Counted from the first letter of the stretch, positions 8,764 through 18,074 are shown. The stretch: 64,000 nucleotides of DNA from Nocardioides islandensis (GCF_015352455.1 NZ_JADKPN010000009.1:124001-188000), one strand, 5' to 3'. Translations and numbers: made by a program. Notes: generated by a model not told the origin, from the letters alone.

Positions 8764-8818
8764 CGCGGTCCACCAGTCATCTACCTGGCCATCCACCAGC
8801 ACCGCGAAAGGCACTCCC

Positions 8819-10987
8819 ATGAACAGGTTCACCCGCAGTGTCGCCATGGCCAGCGCCCGGCACCCGTGGCGCACCATTGCCGGCTGGCTCGTCGTCACGG
8901 CGGCCGTCTTCGCCCTCGCCGGAGCCGTCGGAGGCGCGTTCACCGACGACTTCTCCTCCCCGGGCAGCCAGAGCGCCCGCGCCCTCGACCTCCTCAACCA
9001 GAACTTCCCGGAGGCCAACAAGGGCAAGGCACTCGTCGTCCTCGCCTCCGAGGACGACGAGGGCCTGGCAGCCCACCGGAGCGACGTCACCGCCGTCCTC
9101 GGCCAGGTCATGGCCGCCGATCACGTCGCGTCGGTCGCCGACCCCTTCGCGGCCGGGACCGTGTCCGCCGACGGCCGGATCGCCTACGCCGAGCTGACCC
9201 TCGACGTGCCCGAGCGTGCGATGGGCAAGCCGGCCTTCGCCGTGCTCTCCGAGGACGTCTCGAGCATCGACGCGCCGGGGGTCAGGGTCGAGCTAGGCGG
9301 CGACGCGGTGTTCCTCAACGCCGCCGCCGAACCCTCACCGGACGTCGCGATCGGTCTGCTGGTCGCGCTCCTCGTCCTGCTCGTGGTGTTCGGGACCGTC
9401 GTGGCGGCGGTCCTCCCGATCGCCCTGTCCCTGATCGCGGTCGGCGCCAGCATCGGCGGCATCACCCTGCTGACGGGCGCGATGAACGTCTCGGTCTCGG
9501 CCATCCCCGTGGCGGGGCTCGTCGGACTCGGCGTCGGCATCGACTACGCCCTGTTCGTGGTGGCCCGCTACCGCGAGAACCGGGCCTCCGGCCAGACCAA
9601 CGAGCAAGCGCTGGCCGGTGCCATGGGGTCCTCGGGTGCGGCGGTCGTCTTCGCCGGCGGCACCGTCGTCGTCGCCACCGCCGCCCTGGCCATCACCGGA
9701 CTCGGCATCCTGACCTCCATCGGCCTGGCCACTGCCCTGATGGTGCTCTTCGCCGTGGCCGCCGCGATCACCCTGCTGCCCGCGCTGCTCAGGTTGCTGG
9801 GCAACCGCATCGACAAGGGACGCATCGGCCGCCGCCACCGCACGGCCAAGGCGAGCCAGGACACCGTCTGGTGGCGCTTCGGCCACCGCGTCTCGGCCCG
9901 CCCGTGGCCGTACCTCCTCGGCGCCGTCGCCACCCTCGTCGTCGTCGCGGTCCCGGCGTTCTGGATGCAGACCGCCTTCCCGGCGGCCGGCGACGCACCG
10001 GCACACACCACGCACCGCCAGGCCTACGACCTGCTCACCGAAGGGTTCGGGGAAGGCGTCAACGCACCGCTTCTGGTCGTCGCCGACCTCAGCGAGCCCG
10101 GCGTCGACGGCGCGGACGTCGCCACCCTCGTCGCGGACATCGCCGCCGTCCCCGGCATCGTCTCGGTCAGCCCGGTCCAGACCTCGGCCGACGGCGACAC
10201 GGTGGTCTTCACCGCCACCCCCACGACAGGGCCCGCCGACCTGACGACCTCGACGACCATCGACCACGTCCGGGACATCATCCCCGGCAACGTCTACCTC
10301 TCGGGGATCACCGCGGTCACCGACGACCTCAACGCCCAGCTGTCGAAGACCCTGCCCCTCTTCATCGGGACCGTCATCGGCATCTCGTTCCTGCTGCTGA
10401 TGCTGGTCTTCCGCTCCGTCGCGGTGCCGCTCAAGGCCGCGGTGATGAACCTGCTGTCGATCGGCGGCGCGTACGGCGTCCTGGTCGCGGTCTTCCAGTG
10501 GGGATGGGGAGCGGAGCTCCTCGGCCTCGAGGGTCCGACCCCGATCACCTCGATCATCGTCGTGGTCATGTTCCCGATCCTGTTCGGGCTCTCCATGGAC
10601 TACGAGGTCTTCCTGCTGTCGCGGATCCGCGAGGAGTACGTCCGGACCGGTGACAACGCCGAGTCCGTCGCGCGCGGCCTCGCCGGCACCGGACGCGTGG
10701 TCACCTCGGCCGCCCTCATCATGATCGCGGTGTTCGCGAGCTTCGTCGCCAGCCCGGTGCCGTCGCTGAAGATGCTCGGACTCGGCCTCGCTGTCGCCAT
10801 CCTGCTCGACGCCACGGTGGTCCGCATGGTCCTGGTCCCCGCGACCATGGCCCTGCTCGGCAAGGCCAACTGGTGGCTCCCCGCCTGGCTCGACCGTCTC
10901 CTGCCTCGCCTGACCGTGGAAGCCGAGACTCCGCAGGCGGTCTCGTCATCGTCCCGGACGTACGACGAGCAGCTCGTCGGCCGCTGA
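8819..10987 (+). CDS. MMPL/RND-family membrane transporter
   Basis: 722 aa with the duplicated RND layout: one N-terminal TM, an extracytoplasmic domain, five TMs (GLVGLGVGIDYALFVVARYRE is the conserved motif), then the same order again with LFGLSMDYEVFLLSRIREEY. Actinobacterial MMPL proteins export lipids or drugs. ATG 8819 is chosen because GAAAGG lies just upstream and translation further upstream is not membrane-like. It has the twin of the ABC operon promoter, so the two export systems are probably induced together. Confidence 0.88.
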   Translation: MNRFTRSVAMASARHPWRTIAGWLVVTAAVFALAGAVGGAFTDDFSSPGSQSARALDLLNQNFPEANKGKALVVLASEDDEGLAAHRSDVTAVLGQVMAADHVASVADPFAAGTVSADGRIAYAELTLDVPERAMGKPAFAVLSEDVSSIDAPGVRVELGGDAVFLNAAAEPSPDVAIGLLVALLVLLVVFGTVVAAVLPIALSLIAVGASIGGITLLTGAMNVSVSAIPVAGLVGLGVGIDYALFVVARYRENRASGQTNEQALAGAMGSSGAAVVFAGGTVVVATAALAITGLGILTSIGLATALMVLFAVAAAITLLPALLRLLGNRIDKGRIGRRHRTAKASQDTVWWRFGHRVSARPWPYLLGAVATLVVVAVPAFWMQTAFPAAGDAPAHTTHRQAYDLLTEGFGEGVNAPLLVVADLSEPGVDGADVATLVADIAAVPGIVSVSPVQTSADGDTVVFTATPTTGPADLTTSTTIDHVRDIIPGNVYLSGITAVTDDLNAQLSKTLPLFIGTVIGISFLLLMLVFRSVAVPLKAAVMNLLSIGGAYGVLVAVFQWGWGAELLGLEGPTPITSIIVVVMFPILFGLSMDYEVFLLSRIREEYVRTGDNAESVARGLAGTGRVVTSAALIMIAVFASFVASPVPSLKMLGLGLAVAILLDATVVRMVLVPATMALLGKANWWLPAWLDRLLPRLTVEAETPQAVSSSSRTYDEQLVGR

Positions 10988-11000
10988 TCCCCACCTCTCC

Positions 11001-11036
11001 CGCTGACCCCACTCGCCGCGCCGAGTGGGGTCAGCG
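11001..11036. terminator. Strong hairpin terminator after the MMPL gene
   Basis: A perfect 14-bp stem, CGCTGACCCCACTC pairing with GAGTGGGGTCAGCG around an 8-base loop, starts 13 bases after the MMPL stop. There is no T-run, as is common in high-GC actinobacteria. It excludes the ATG at 11025 as a start for the next gene. Confidence 0.75.
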
Positions 11037-11074
11037 GACGCACCCGTCGCCCGTCCGGCTGTCGCGACGGCCCG

Positions 11075-11080
11075 TAGGGT
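11075..11080 (+). promoter_or_regulatory. -10 element of a probable leaderless transcript
   Basis: TAGGGT fits the actinobacterial TANNNT -10 consensus and is followed by 7 bases and then GTG, the classical spacing for leaderless mRNAs. No Shine-Dalgarno sequence is present. Confidence 0.5.
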
Positions 11081-11087
11081 GTGCCTC

Positions 11088-12161
11088 GTGCCGGACGCCG
11101 ACCCCGCCGCCGTGCTGGACCGGCTGTTCGCATCCGGCGCGGAGCTCGGTGGAGCGGTCGCCGTGGTGCGGGACGGGGTCGCGGTGGTCGACCACGTCGT
11201 CGGCACCCGCGACGCGTCCTCCGCCTGGACCTCCGACACGCTGGTGATGACCTTCTCCGTCGCCAAGCCGTTCGCGGCGCTCGCCGTCCTCGACGCCGTC
11301 GCCGACGGGACCCTCGCCCTCGACCAGAGCGTCACCGACGTCTGGCCGGAGTACGGGCACGGCGGGAAGGGCGGCACCACCGTCCGGCACCTGCTGTCGC
11401 ACCAGGCCGGACTGCCGGTGTTCCCCGAAGAAGCGCGAGAGGTCGCCTACGACGACCGCGAGACCTTGGTCGCGCTGCTCGCGGGCGCCACCCCGATCCA
11501 CCCTCCGGGCAGCGGTGTGGCCGAGCACGCGCTCACCTACGGCCACCTGCTCGACGAGGTCCTGCGGCGGGCCACGGGCGAGCCGCTCGCGCGGCGCTTC
11601 TCCCGCATCGCGGCCGAGGCCGGCTGGGACCTGCACCTCCAGGTCGAGGACGCGGACCTCCCCCGCGTCGCCACGCTCGTCGACCCCGAGGGCACGTGGC
11701 GGGCCGGGTACGCCGCCGACCCTCGCTGGGGGCCGGCCCTGAGCCGTCCCCCGGGGCTGCTCGACCCGGACGAGCTGAGCTCCGACCGCTTCCGTCGTAC
11801 GCCGTTCCCGGCGGTCGCGCTGCACGCCACCGCGCTCGCCCTCGCCTCGTTCTACGACCAGCTGCCGCAGGCCGACGGCTACGTCGCCACCCGCTTGGGG
11901 CACGACGTCTGGCAGGCGTACGTGCGGCCGGCCGTCACCGGCCACGACCTCGTGCTGGACCGCACGGTCACGTGGACCCTGGGCTTCCAGGTCGAGGAGG
12001 AGGCCGGGAGGACCGAGCTCGGGATGGGCGGCGCGGGCGGCTGCTCGGCCTGGACCGAGCCCGCGGCGCGTTACGGCGCGGCGTACGTCACCCGGCAGCT
12101 CGGCTCCCACGATCGCGGGACCGCGGTGTGGGAGGCCGTCCGGGCGCGCTTCCTCCCCTGA
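11088..12161 (+). CDS. Serine hydrolase of the beta-lactamase/esterase family
   Basis: About 357 aa. The SxxK motif is in VMTFSVAKPFAALAVLDA (Ser nucleophile, Lys base); HLLSHQAGLP is the usual following helix, and the YxN-like position is TYGH. A C-terminal GMGGAGGCSAW segment stands where class C-type enzymes have HxG. Likely an esterase, peptidase or carboxypeptidase-like enzyme; substrate unknown. It starts at GTG 11088, 7 bases after a TAGGGT -10 element, because the longer reading begins inside the preceding terminator. GTG 11079 is an alternative. Confidence 0.8.
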   Translation: MPDADPAAVLDRLFASGAELGGAVAVVRDGVAVVDHVVGTRDASSAWTSDTLVMTFSVAKPFAALAVLDAVADGTLALDQSVTDVWPEYGHGGKGGTTVRHLLSHQAGLPVFPEEAREVAYDDRETLVALLAGATPIHPPGSGVAEHALTYGHLLDEVLRRATGEPLARRFSRIAAEAGWDLHLQVEDADLPRVATLVDPEGTWRAGYAADPRWGPALSRPPGLLDPDELSSDRFRRTPFPAVALHATALALASFYDQLPQADGYVATRLGHDVWQAYVRPAVTGHDLVLDRTVTWTLGFQVEEEAGRTELGMGGAGGCSAWTEPAARYGAAYVTRQLGSHDRGTAVWEAVRARFLP

Positions 12162-12170
12162 CCGGCCGGC

Positions 12171-12335
12171 TCAGGACCGCGGTCGCGGGCCCGGACGGGC
12201 GTGAGCCGCCCCCAGGTCCAGCGCGATGGCGGCGATGAGGGTCGCCGTCCACACGTTGACCGGGTCGAGCCGGAGCGGCTCGTCCCCACCCACGTTGTTG
12301 GCGATCAACCACACGATGAACCAGATCACGGTCAT
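12171..12335 (-). CDS. Small membrane protein, box-controlled
   Basis: 54 aa: an N-terminal helix MTVIWFIVWLIANNVGG and a second hydrophobic helix WTATLIAAIALDLG. No family recognised. The ATG at 12335 has a good AGGAG 5 bases upstream, which rules out the longer 60-aa reading. A DosR-like box lies 59 bases upstream in tandem with a second one, so expression under hypoxia is likely. It is convergent with the serine hydrolase gene. Confidence 0.65.
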   Translation of the reverse strand: MTVIWFIVWLIANNVGGDEPLRLDPVNVWTATLIAAIALDLGAAHARPGPRPRS

Positions 12336-12393
12336 GAGAGCTCCTCTCGTCATCTCCTCTCCCGACGATGCGACAACCCGCGCGAGCGCGTCA

Positions 12394-12429
12394 GAGCCGT
12401 TGGTCCCGCACGGCCGGGCCGTTCGTGCC
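12394..12429 (-). promoter_or_regulatory. Tandem DosR-like boxes (small membrane protein)
   Basis: GAGCCGTTGGTCCC (12394-12407; minus strand GGGACCAACGGCTC) and GGGCCGTTCGTGCC (12416-12429), start to start 22 bp. Both fit GGGNCCWWNGNCCC with few mismatches. They lie 59 bases upstream of the small membrane protein gene. Confidence 0.55.
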
Positions 12430-12445
12430 CCGACGCCTCGGCGGC

Positions 12446-12480
12446 GGCCCTAAGCCCTGCCGGTCAGGGACTTTCGACCG
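12446..12480 (+). promoter_or_regulatory. DosR-like boxes (alpha/beta hydrolase)
   Basis: GGGACTTTCGACCG (12467-12480), 53 bases before the ATG at 12534, with a weaker copy GGCCCTAAGCCCTG (12446-12459) 21 bp upstream. The first keeps the GGGACT half-site of the mycobacterial consensus. Confidence 0.4.
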
Positions 12481-12533
12481 GCGTGCGGGCGCCGACCGGC
12501 TGACAGCCTCGAGGTAGAAGGAGGCACGCGAGC

Positions 12534-13364
12534 ATGGAACGGATGCACTGGCACCGGACCACCGTCCAGGGACGTCCGGCGAGCTTCGGCCTGGTCGCTG
12601 CGGCGGGCCCGGCCCAGGGCACGCTGGTCTTCCTGCACGGCTGGGCTCTCTCCGACCGGACGTACCGGCGCAGCCTGGAGCCCCTGGCTCGCAAGGGCTT
12701 CACCGTCCTGGCGCCGAGCCTGCCCGGGTTCGGCGGCTCCGCCGAGCTGCCCGCGGACGACCGGACGTTGGCGGCGTACGGTCGATGGGTCAGGGACTTC
12801 CTGGACGACCGTGGGATCGGCGAGCCGGTGACGCTGGTCGGGCACTCGTTCGGCGGAGCCGTCGCGATCAAGACGGCCCACGACCACCCCGGCCTGGTCT
12901 CCCGGCTCGTCCTCGTCAACGCCATCGGCGGCGCCACCTGGTCGCAGGACGGGACGCTCCGGATGTCGGACCGCCCCCTGGGCGACTGGGGCGTCCACCT
13001 CGGTGCGGAGCTGGTCTCCGTCCGCGGACTCACCCGGCTGCTCCCCGTCGTGGCCCACGACGCCCTCGTGCACGCCGTCCTCCGACCCGGGGTGCTGTGG
13101 CGGGTGGGGGCTCTCGCACGACAGGCCGACCTCGGGCCCGAGCTCGAGGAGCTCAAGCGCCGCCGACTGCCCATCGCCGTCCTGTGGGGACGTGAGGACA
13201 AGGTCGTGCCCTGGGCCTGCGCCGAGTCGCTCATCAAGGCCCTCGGGGACCCCGACGTCAGGACCGTGCCGGGTCACCACGGGTGGATCATCAGCGATCC
13301 CGACCGCTTCGCCGAGCTGCTGACCAACGTCCTCGACCTCTCGGAGAAGCCGCTCGCGAGCTGA
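12534..13364 (+). CDS. Alpha/beta hydrolase
   Basis: 276 aa. An oxyanion strand VFLHGWALS and nucleophile elbow LVGHSFGGA (Ser about 105) are present; the acid is in LWGREDKVVP and the catalytic His in VPGHHGWII near residue 251. The triad is intact, in contrast to the hydrolase at 47188. The cap region is helical and unremarkable. Substrate cannot be predicted. A strong AGAAGGAGG RBS precedes ATG 12534. A DosR-like box lies upstream and acetate kinase follows on the same strand. Confidence 0.82.
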   Translation: MERMHWHRTTVQGRPASFGLVAAAGPAQGTLVFLHGWALSDRTYRRSLEPLARKGFTVLAPSLPGFGGSAELPADDRTLAAYGRWVRDFLDDRGIGEPVTLVGHSFGGAVAIKTAHDHPGLVSRLVLVNAIGGATWSQDGTLRMSDRPLGDWGVHLGAELVSVRGLTRLLPVVAHDALVHAVLRPGVLWRVGALARQADLGPELEELKRRRLPIAVLWGREDKVVPWACAESLIKALGDPDVRTVPGHHGWIISDPDRFAELLTNVLDLSEKPLAS

Positions 13365-13483
13365 AGCCACCCGTCCGGCGGGCAGAGGGTTGACGCCACG
13401 CAGTCGCCGGAGTTCGGTGGTTCCCGGCAGGGCCGGGTCGTGAACCCGCACCGCCGTCCGAGATGTCCGCCCGGGGAGCGACG

Positions 13484-13540
13484 ATGCGCAACCACGTCAG
13501 CAGGGTCGTCCGGCTCCCCAGGCAGCCCCGGGTCGTCTGA
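13484..13540 (+). CDS. Possible 18-codon leader ORF coupled to ackA
   Basis: ATG 13484 with GGGGAG 5 bases upstream encodes MRNHVSRVVRLPRQPRVV and stops at TGA 13538-13540, which overlaps the acetate kinase ATG by one base (TGATG). ackA has no RBS of its own, so reinitiation after this ORF would explain its translation. The peptide may be only a coupling device. Coding evidence is limited to RBS and overlap. Confidence 0.35.
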   Translation: MRNHVSRVVRLPRQPRVV

Positions 13541-14736
13541 TGGGCCAGTACGTCCTGGTCGTCAACGCCGGCTCATCCTCCCTGAAGTACCGGTTGGTCG
13601 ACCCCGTGAGCGGGGACACCCCGGGTGGCGGGCTCGTCGAGCAGATCGGTGAGCCGGCCGGCCGACTCAAGCACGTGATGGCCGACGGCGGTCGGCACAC
13701 CGACGAGGGCGCGTTCCCGACGTTCGAGGGTGCGCTGCAGGCAGCTGCCCAGGCGTTCGACCAGCACGGGCCGTCGCTGCGGGACGTCGACCTGGTGGCC
13801 GTGGGCCACCGTGTCGTCCACGGCGGGGAGCGGTTCGCCCAGCCGACCCTGGTCGACGACGACGTCGTGGCCGCCATCGCCGAGCTCGTCCCGCTGGCGC
13901 CCCTGCACAACCCCGGGAACCTCAAGGGGATCGAGGTCTGTCGCCGGCTGTTCCCGGACGTGGCACACGTCGCCGTCTTCGACACCGCGTTCCACCAGAC
14001 GATGCCACCGGTCGCCTTCACCTACGCCGTGCCGGCCGCGTGGCGCGACGAGCACATGATCCGCCGCTACGGGTTCCACGGCACGTCCCACGGTTTCGTG
14101 GCCGGCGCGGCGGCACGCCTGCTGGGACGCGACCCGCAGGACACCAACCTGGTGGTGCTGCACCTCGGCAACGGGGCGTCCGCCACCGCCGTACGACGCG
14201 GAGTGTCGGTCGACACCTCCATGGGACTCACACCACTGGAGGGGCTGGTGATGGGCACACGCTCGGGTGACGTCGACCCGGCCGTCCACGCCCACCTGCA
14301 CCGACAGCTCGGCTGGCCGCTCGACGACATCGACCACGCCCTCAACCACGACTCGGGACTCAAGGGTCTGTGCGGGCACAACGACTCACGGAAGGTCGAG
14401 GAGCTGATGGCCCGGGGCGACGCCGCGGCAGCGCTGGCCTTCGACGTCTTCTGCTACCGCATCCGCAAGTACGTCGGCGCGTACTACGCCGTGCTCGGCG
14501 AGGTCGATGCCGTGGTGTTCACCGCCGGCATCGGCGAGCGCAGCCCCCTGACGCGGGCGGCGGCGTTGTCGGGCCTGGAGCGCCTGGGGATCGCGGTCGA
14601 CGAGGCCCGCAACACCGGCCCCATCGACGGGCCGACCGTGATCTCACCCGACGACAGCGAGGTGGCGGTGCTGGTCGTGCCGACCGACGAGGAGTGGGAG
14701 ATCGCCCGGCAGGCCCTGTCCCTCGTCGGGCCCTAG
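13540..14736 (+). CDS. ackA: Acetate kinase
   Basis: 398 aa, normal length. It starts with LVVNAGSSSLKYRL (ATP/acetate-binding signature) and contains YGFHGTSHGFV (second signature), HLGNGASATAV and GLVMGTRSGDVDP. It converts acetyl phosphate and ADP to acetate and ATP. No phosphotransacetylase or phosphoketolase gene is in the window, so the acetyl-phosphate source is unknown. In this island it would give substrate-level ATP from pyruvate made into acetyl-CoA by the oxidoreductase at 31911-34712 (inference). Translation is probably coupled to the 18-codon ORF. Confidence 0.93.
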   Translation: MGQYVLVVNAGSSSLKYRLVDPVSGDTPGGGLVEQIGEPAGRLKHVMADGGRHTDEGAFPTFEGALQAAAQAFDQHGPSLRDVDLVAVGHRVVHGGERFAQPTLVDDDVVAAIAELVPLAPLHNPGNLKGIEVCRRLFPDVAHVAVFDTAFHQTMPPVAFTYAVPAAWRDEHMIRRYGFHGTSHGFVAGAAARLLGRDPQDTNLVVLHLGNGASATAVRRGVSVDTSMGLTPLEGLVMGTRSGDVDPAVHAHLHRQLGWPLDDIDHALNHDSGLKGLCGHNDSRKVEELMARGDAAAALAFDVFCYRIRKYVGAYYAVLGEVDAVVFTAGIGERSPLTRAAALSGLERLGIAVDEARNTGPIDGPTVISPDDSEVAVLVVPTDEEWEIARQALSLVGP

Positions 14737-14754
14737 CCCCACCGGCTCGGGCGC

Positions 14755-17286
14755 CTACTCGGAGGCGATGGCACGCAGGACGTCGACCCTGCTGGCCCGC
14801 CGGGCGGGACCGATGGCCGCCAGCACACCGACGGCCGCAGCCACGAGCAGGTAGATCGCCAGGGTGACAGTCGGGACCGCGACCGTGGTGAAGCCCTCGT
14901 CCACGAGCGCACGGCTGAGCGCGACACCGGACACGGTGCCGAGGGCCACTCCCGTGACGGCGCCGAGCAGGGACATCAGGACGGACTCCCGGCGTACGAC
15001 GGTCCGCACCTGTCGTCGCGTGCCCCCGACGGCCCGCAGGAGCCCCAGCTCACGGGTGCGCTCGACGACCGAGAGCACCAGTGTGTTCACGATGCCGAGC
15101 ACGGCGACGACGACCGCGAGGAGCAGGAGGGCCGTCACGATGCCGAGCAGCTGGTTGACCGAGCTCTGGGCCTTCTCGGTGATGTCGTCGGGGCTGTTGA
15201 CCGTGACGTTGGGGTAGTCGGCGAGGGCGGCCGTGATGTCTTCCTTGCCCTGGGCCGGGTCCACGCCCGGGGCGGAGTTGACCAGGATCGCGGCGTCGAG
15301 CTCCGAGGTGACGTTGGCGGCGAAGTCCGGCAGAGCCAGGACGTAGGAGGCGTTGATCAGGGCTCCCCTGCTGAAGGTGGCCGCGACCCTCATGGTCGTC
15401 GATCCCGTCTCCGGGAAGGTCACCGTGACGGAGTCACCGACCCCGACCCCGAGGTCCTCGGCCCGCTGCGTGCTCACCAGGACGGCGCCGGGTCCGAAGG
15501 TGTCCAGGCTCCCTTCCTCGATGCCGAGGTCGATGACGCGGCCGAGCCCGTCGGCGTTCATCGCCGAGACCAGGCTGTCGTGACCGTTGACCCGGGCGCC
15601 GGTCTCGCGCAGCTCGACGACGTCCGCGACGTCGTCGCGATCGCGCAGCAGGTCGGCCACGGCCGGGCTCACGCCGAGGCCCGCACCGGCGGGCTCCAGG
15701 ATCAGGTCGGACCGGTTGCCACCGCTCACCGCGTCCGCCACCGACTCCCGCAGCGAGGCGGCGCTGACGGCCACGGCGACCACGACGGTGAGGCCGATCG
15801 TGAGGGCCAGTGCGGTGGCCGCCGAGCGGCGGGCGCTGCGCTCGACGTTGCGGGCGGCCATCCGCCACCCACCCCCGCGCCGGCCGTGGTCCGCGGCGGC
15901 CGCCGTGAGGCGGGCGAGCGTGGGTCCCGCGACCACCAGACCTGCGAACGTGACGAGGGTGGACAGCACGGTCCACCACCGCTGGTCGCCCACGACGATG
16001 CAGGCCACCAGGCCCGCACTTCCGGCCGTGAGCAGGACTCCCCCGGCCACCGACCGGCTCCATCCCGCGGCGTACCGCGCCGGCACCGCGTCGCGGAGCG
16101 CCTCCATGGGCGCGACCCGGGTCGCGGCCCATGCCGGTGCGATCGCGGCCACCATGGTGACGAGGACGCCGACGAGCAGGGCCGCCACGATCGTGCGCGG
16201 CTCGACGGCCGGTGAGGTCGTCGGCATCTCCACGCCGACCAGCTTCAGGAGTGATCGGATGCCCGCCGCCAGACCCACACCGAGGCCCAGACCCAGACCC
16301 CCGGAGAACGTCCCGACGAGCAGCGCCTCGAGCAGCACCCCGCGCAGCACCTGCCCGCGCGTGGCACCGACCGCCCGCATGAGCGCGACCTCGCGCCGCC
16401 GCTGTGCGACCAGGACGTTGAAGGTGTTCCAGATGACGAAGGAGCCGACCAGCAGCGAGATGCCCGCGAACACGAGGAGCACCTGGGTGAAGATGCCCAT
16501 GGCGTCGCGCACCGCGGCCGAGCCGTCGGCTGCGACCTGGTCCCCGGTCAGCGCCTCGACGCCGTCAGGGAGGGTCGCCGCGATCCGGTCGCGAAGCTCC
16601 TCCGCGCCCACCCCGCGTTGTGCCTGTACGTCGATCTCGTCGACCAGGCCCACCTTGTCGAAGAGCCGCTGGGCGGTCGTCAGGTCGAAGCCGGCCATGG
16701 TCGCGCCGAGGAGGCTGTCCGTCTCGCCGAACCCGATGGTGCCGACGAGCGTGAACGTCTGCCTGCCGCTCTGGAAGACCACGTCGATCCGGTCACCCAG
16801 CACGAAGCCGGCCTGGTCGGCCGTGCGCGCATCGATCGCGACCTGGTCCGACCGGGTCGGTTCGAGGCCCTGCCGGTAGACGAAGTCCCCCGAGAGGCGG
16901 GCGTCGCCGATGCTGGCGCCGAACGTTGGCGCTCCGCCGGGCTGGATGGGCCGGCCCTCCTTGTCCAGGATGAGGGCGAAGCCGGTCACGGAGCCGCGCG
17001 CCAGCGCCACACCGGGCACCGCACGCACCTGGTCGACCATCGCCTCGTCGATGGGCCGGACCTGTCCCCCGTTGGTGGTGATGTCGGCCTCGAAGGCGGG
17101 CTGCGACTTCACCACGACATCGGTGCCGTTGGTGAGGCCGACGTACAGCTCGTCGAACGCCTTGGCCATGGTGTCGGACAGCACGAAGGTGCCCGACACG
17201 AAGGACACCCCCACCGTCACGGCCGCGACGGTGAGGAACAGGCGCAGCTTGCTGACCAGCAGGTTGCGCAGCGAGAGCCTCAGCAT
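14755..17286 (-). CDS. ABC transporter permease, FtsX/MacB type (duplicated)
   Basis: 843 aa. An N-terminal TM (LFLTVAAVTVGVSFVSGTFVLS) is followed by a large extracytoplasmic domain and three TMs with RRREVALMRAVGATRGQV, then a second copy of the same FtsX module ending with TRELGLLRAVGGTRRQV. This duplicated architecture is usual for actinobacterial lipoprotein or peptide-handling exporters. It lies two bases after the ATPase gene and forms a complete exporter with it. Substrate unknown. Confidence 0.88.
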   Translation of the reverse strand: MLRLSLRNLLVSKLRLFLTVAAVTVGVSFVSGTFVLSDTMAKAFDELYVGLTNGTDVVVKSQPAFEADITTNGGQVRPIDEAMVDQVRAVPGVALARGSVTGFALILDKEGRPIQPGGAPTFGASIGDARLSGDFVYRQGLEPTRSDQVAIDARTADQAGFVLGDRIDVVFQSGRQTFTLVGTIGFGETDSLLGATMAGFDLTTAQRLFDKVGLVDEIDVQAQRGVGAEELRDRIAATLPDGVEALTGDQVAADGSAAVRDAMGIFTQVLLVFAGISLLVGSFVIWNTFNVLVAQRRREVALMRAVGATRGQVLRGVLLEALLVGTFSGGLGLGLGVGLAAGIRSLLKLVGVEMPTTSPAVEPRTIVAALLVGVLVTMVAAIAPAWAATRVAPMEALRDAVPARYAAGWSRSVAGGVLLTAGSAGLVACIVVGDQRWWTVLSTLVTFAGLVVAGPTLARLTAAAADHGRRGGGWRMAARNVERSARRSAATALALTIGLTVVVAVAVSAASLRESVADAVSGGNRSDLILEPAGAGLGVSPAVADLLRDRDDVADVVELRETGARVNGHDSLVSAMNADGLGRVIDLGIEEGSLDTFGPGAVLVSTQRAEDLGVGVGDSVTVTFPETGSTTMRVAATFSRGALINASYVLALPDFAANVTSELDAAILVNSAPGVDPAQGKEDITAALADYPNVTVNSPDDITEKAQSSVNQLLGIVTALLLLAVVVAVLGIVNTLVLSVVERTRELGLLRAVGGTRRQVRTVVRRESVLMSLLGAVTGVALGTVSGVALSRALVDEGFTTVAVPTVTLAIYLLVAAAVGVLAAIGPARRASRVDVLRAIASE

Positions 17287-17288
17287 GG

Positions 17289-18074
17289 TCAGTCTCCCAG
17301 CCGTCCCATGATCTCCAGGACGCGCTCACGCGTCGGCTCGGTGAGCTCCTCGACGATCCCTCCGTCGACGAGGAAGACCACTCGATCGGCGTACGCCGCC
17401 GCTCCGGGGTCGTGGGTGACCATCACGACCGTCTGGCCCAGGTCGTCGACGACCGACCGCAGGAAGCGCAGCAGCTCCACCCCTGCCTTGCGGTCGAGCG
17501 CCCCGGTCGGCTCGTCGGCGAAGACGACGTCGGGCCGGGTGATGAGGGCCCGAGCCACGGCGACCCGTTGCTGCTGTCCGCCGGAGAGCTCGGAGGGCCG
17601 GTGACGGAGCCGGTCACGGAGGTTCAGCGTGTCGACGACGGTCCCGAACCACTCGTGCTCCGGCGCGTGCCCGGCAAGGTCGACCGGCAGGGTGATGTTC
17701 TCCTCGGCGGTCAGGGTGGGGAGCAGGTTGAAGGCCTGGAACACGAAGCCGAGCCGGTCGCGGCGCAGGATCGTCCGCTCCTTGTCGCTCAGCGACGCCA
17801 GGTCCGTGCCGCCGATCAGCACCTGCCCGCTCGTCAGGGTGTCCAGTCCCGCGAGGCAGTGCATGAGGGTCGACTTGCCGGACCCCGAAGGGCCCATGAT
17901 GGCGGTGAACCGACCCGCCGGCAGATCCAAGGTCACGTCGTCGAGCGCGGCGACGGCGGTCTCGCCGGCGCCGTACACCTTGCAGGCGCCTCGAGCGCTG
18001 GCCGCGACGGCTCGGACGCGACCCTGCTCCTCGTCGGTGTGGGCGGACCGCTGCCTCAGACCCGGCGTTGTCAT
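17289..18074 (-). CDS. ABC transporter ATP-binding protein, LolD/MacB type
   Basis: 261 aa. Walker A GPSGSGKS at 61-68, Q-loop FVFQAFNLLPTLTAEEN, signature LSGGQQQRVAVARAL and Walker B VVFADEPTGALD are all intact. The sequence class matches ATPases paired with FtsX-like permeases. An N-terminal extension of about 28 residues before the first strand makes the start uncertain; ATG 18074 is used for lack of a better RBS. Tandem DosR-like boxes lie 36 bases upstream. Confidence 0.9.
   Translation of the reverse strand: MTTPGLRQRSAHTDEEQGRVRAVAASARGACKVYGAGETAVAALDDVTLDLPAGRFTAIMGPSGSGKSTLMHCLAGLDTLTSGQVLIGGTDLASLSDKERTILRRDRLGFVFQAFNLLPTLTAEENITLPVDLAGHAPEHEWFGTVVDTLNLRDRLRHRPSELSGGQQQRVAVARALITRPDVVFADEPTGALDRKAGVELLRFLRSVVDDLGQTVVMVTHDPGAAAYADRVVFLVDGGIVEELTEPTRERVLEIMGRLGD

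Noticed and set aside
11025..11087. Upstream ATG start for the serine hydrolase
   Set aside because: The ATG lies inside the perfect terminator stem and the sequence between is not conserved-looking; a leaderless GTG start is better supported.
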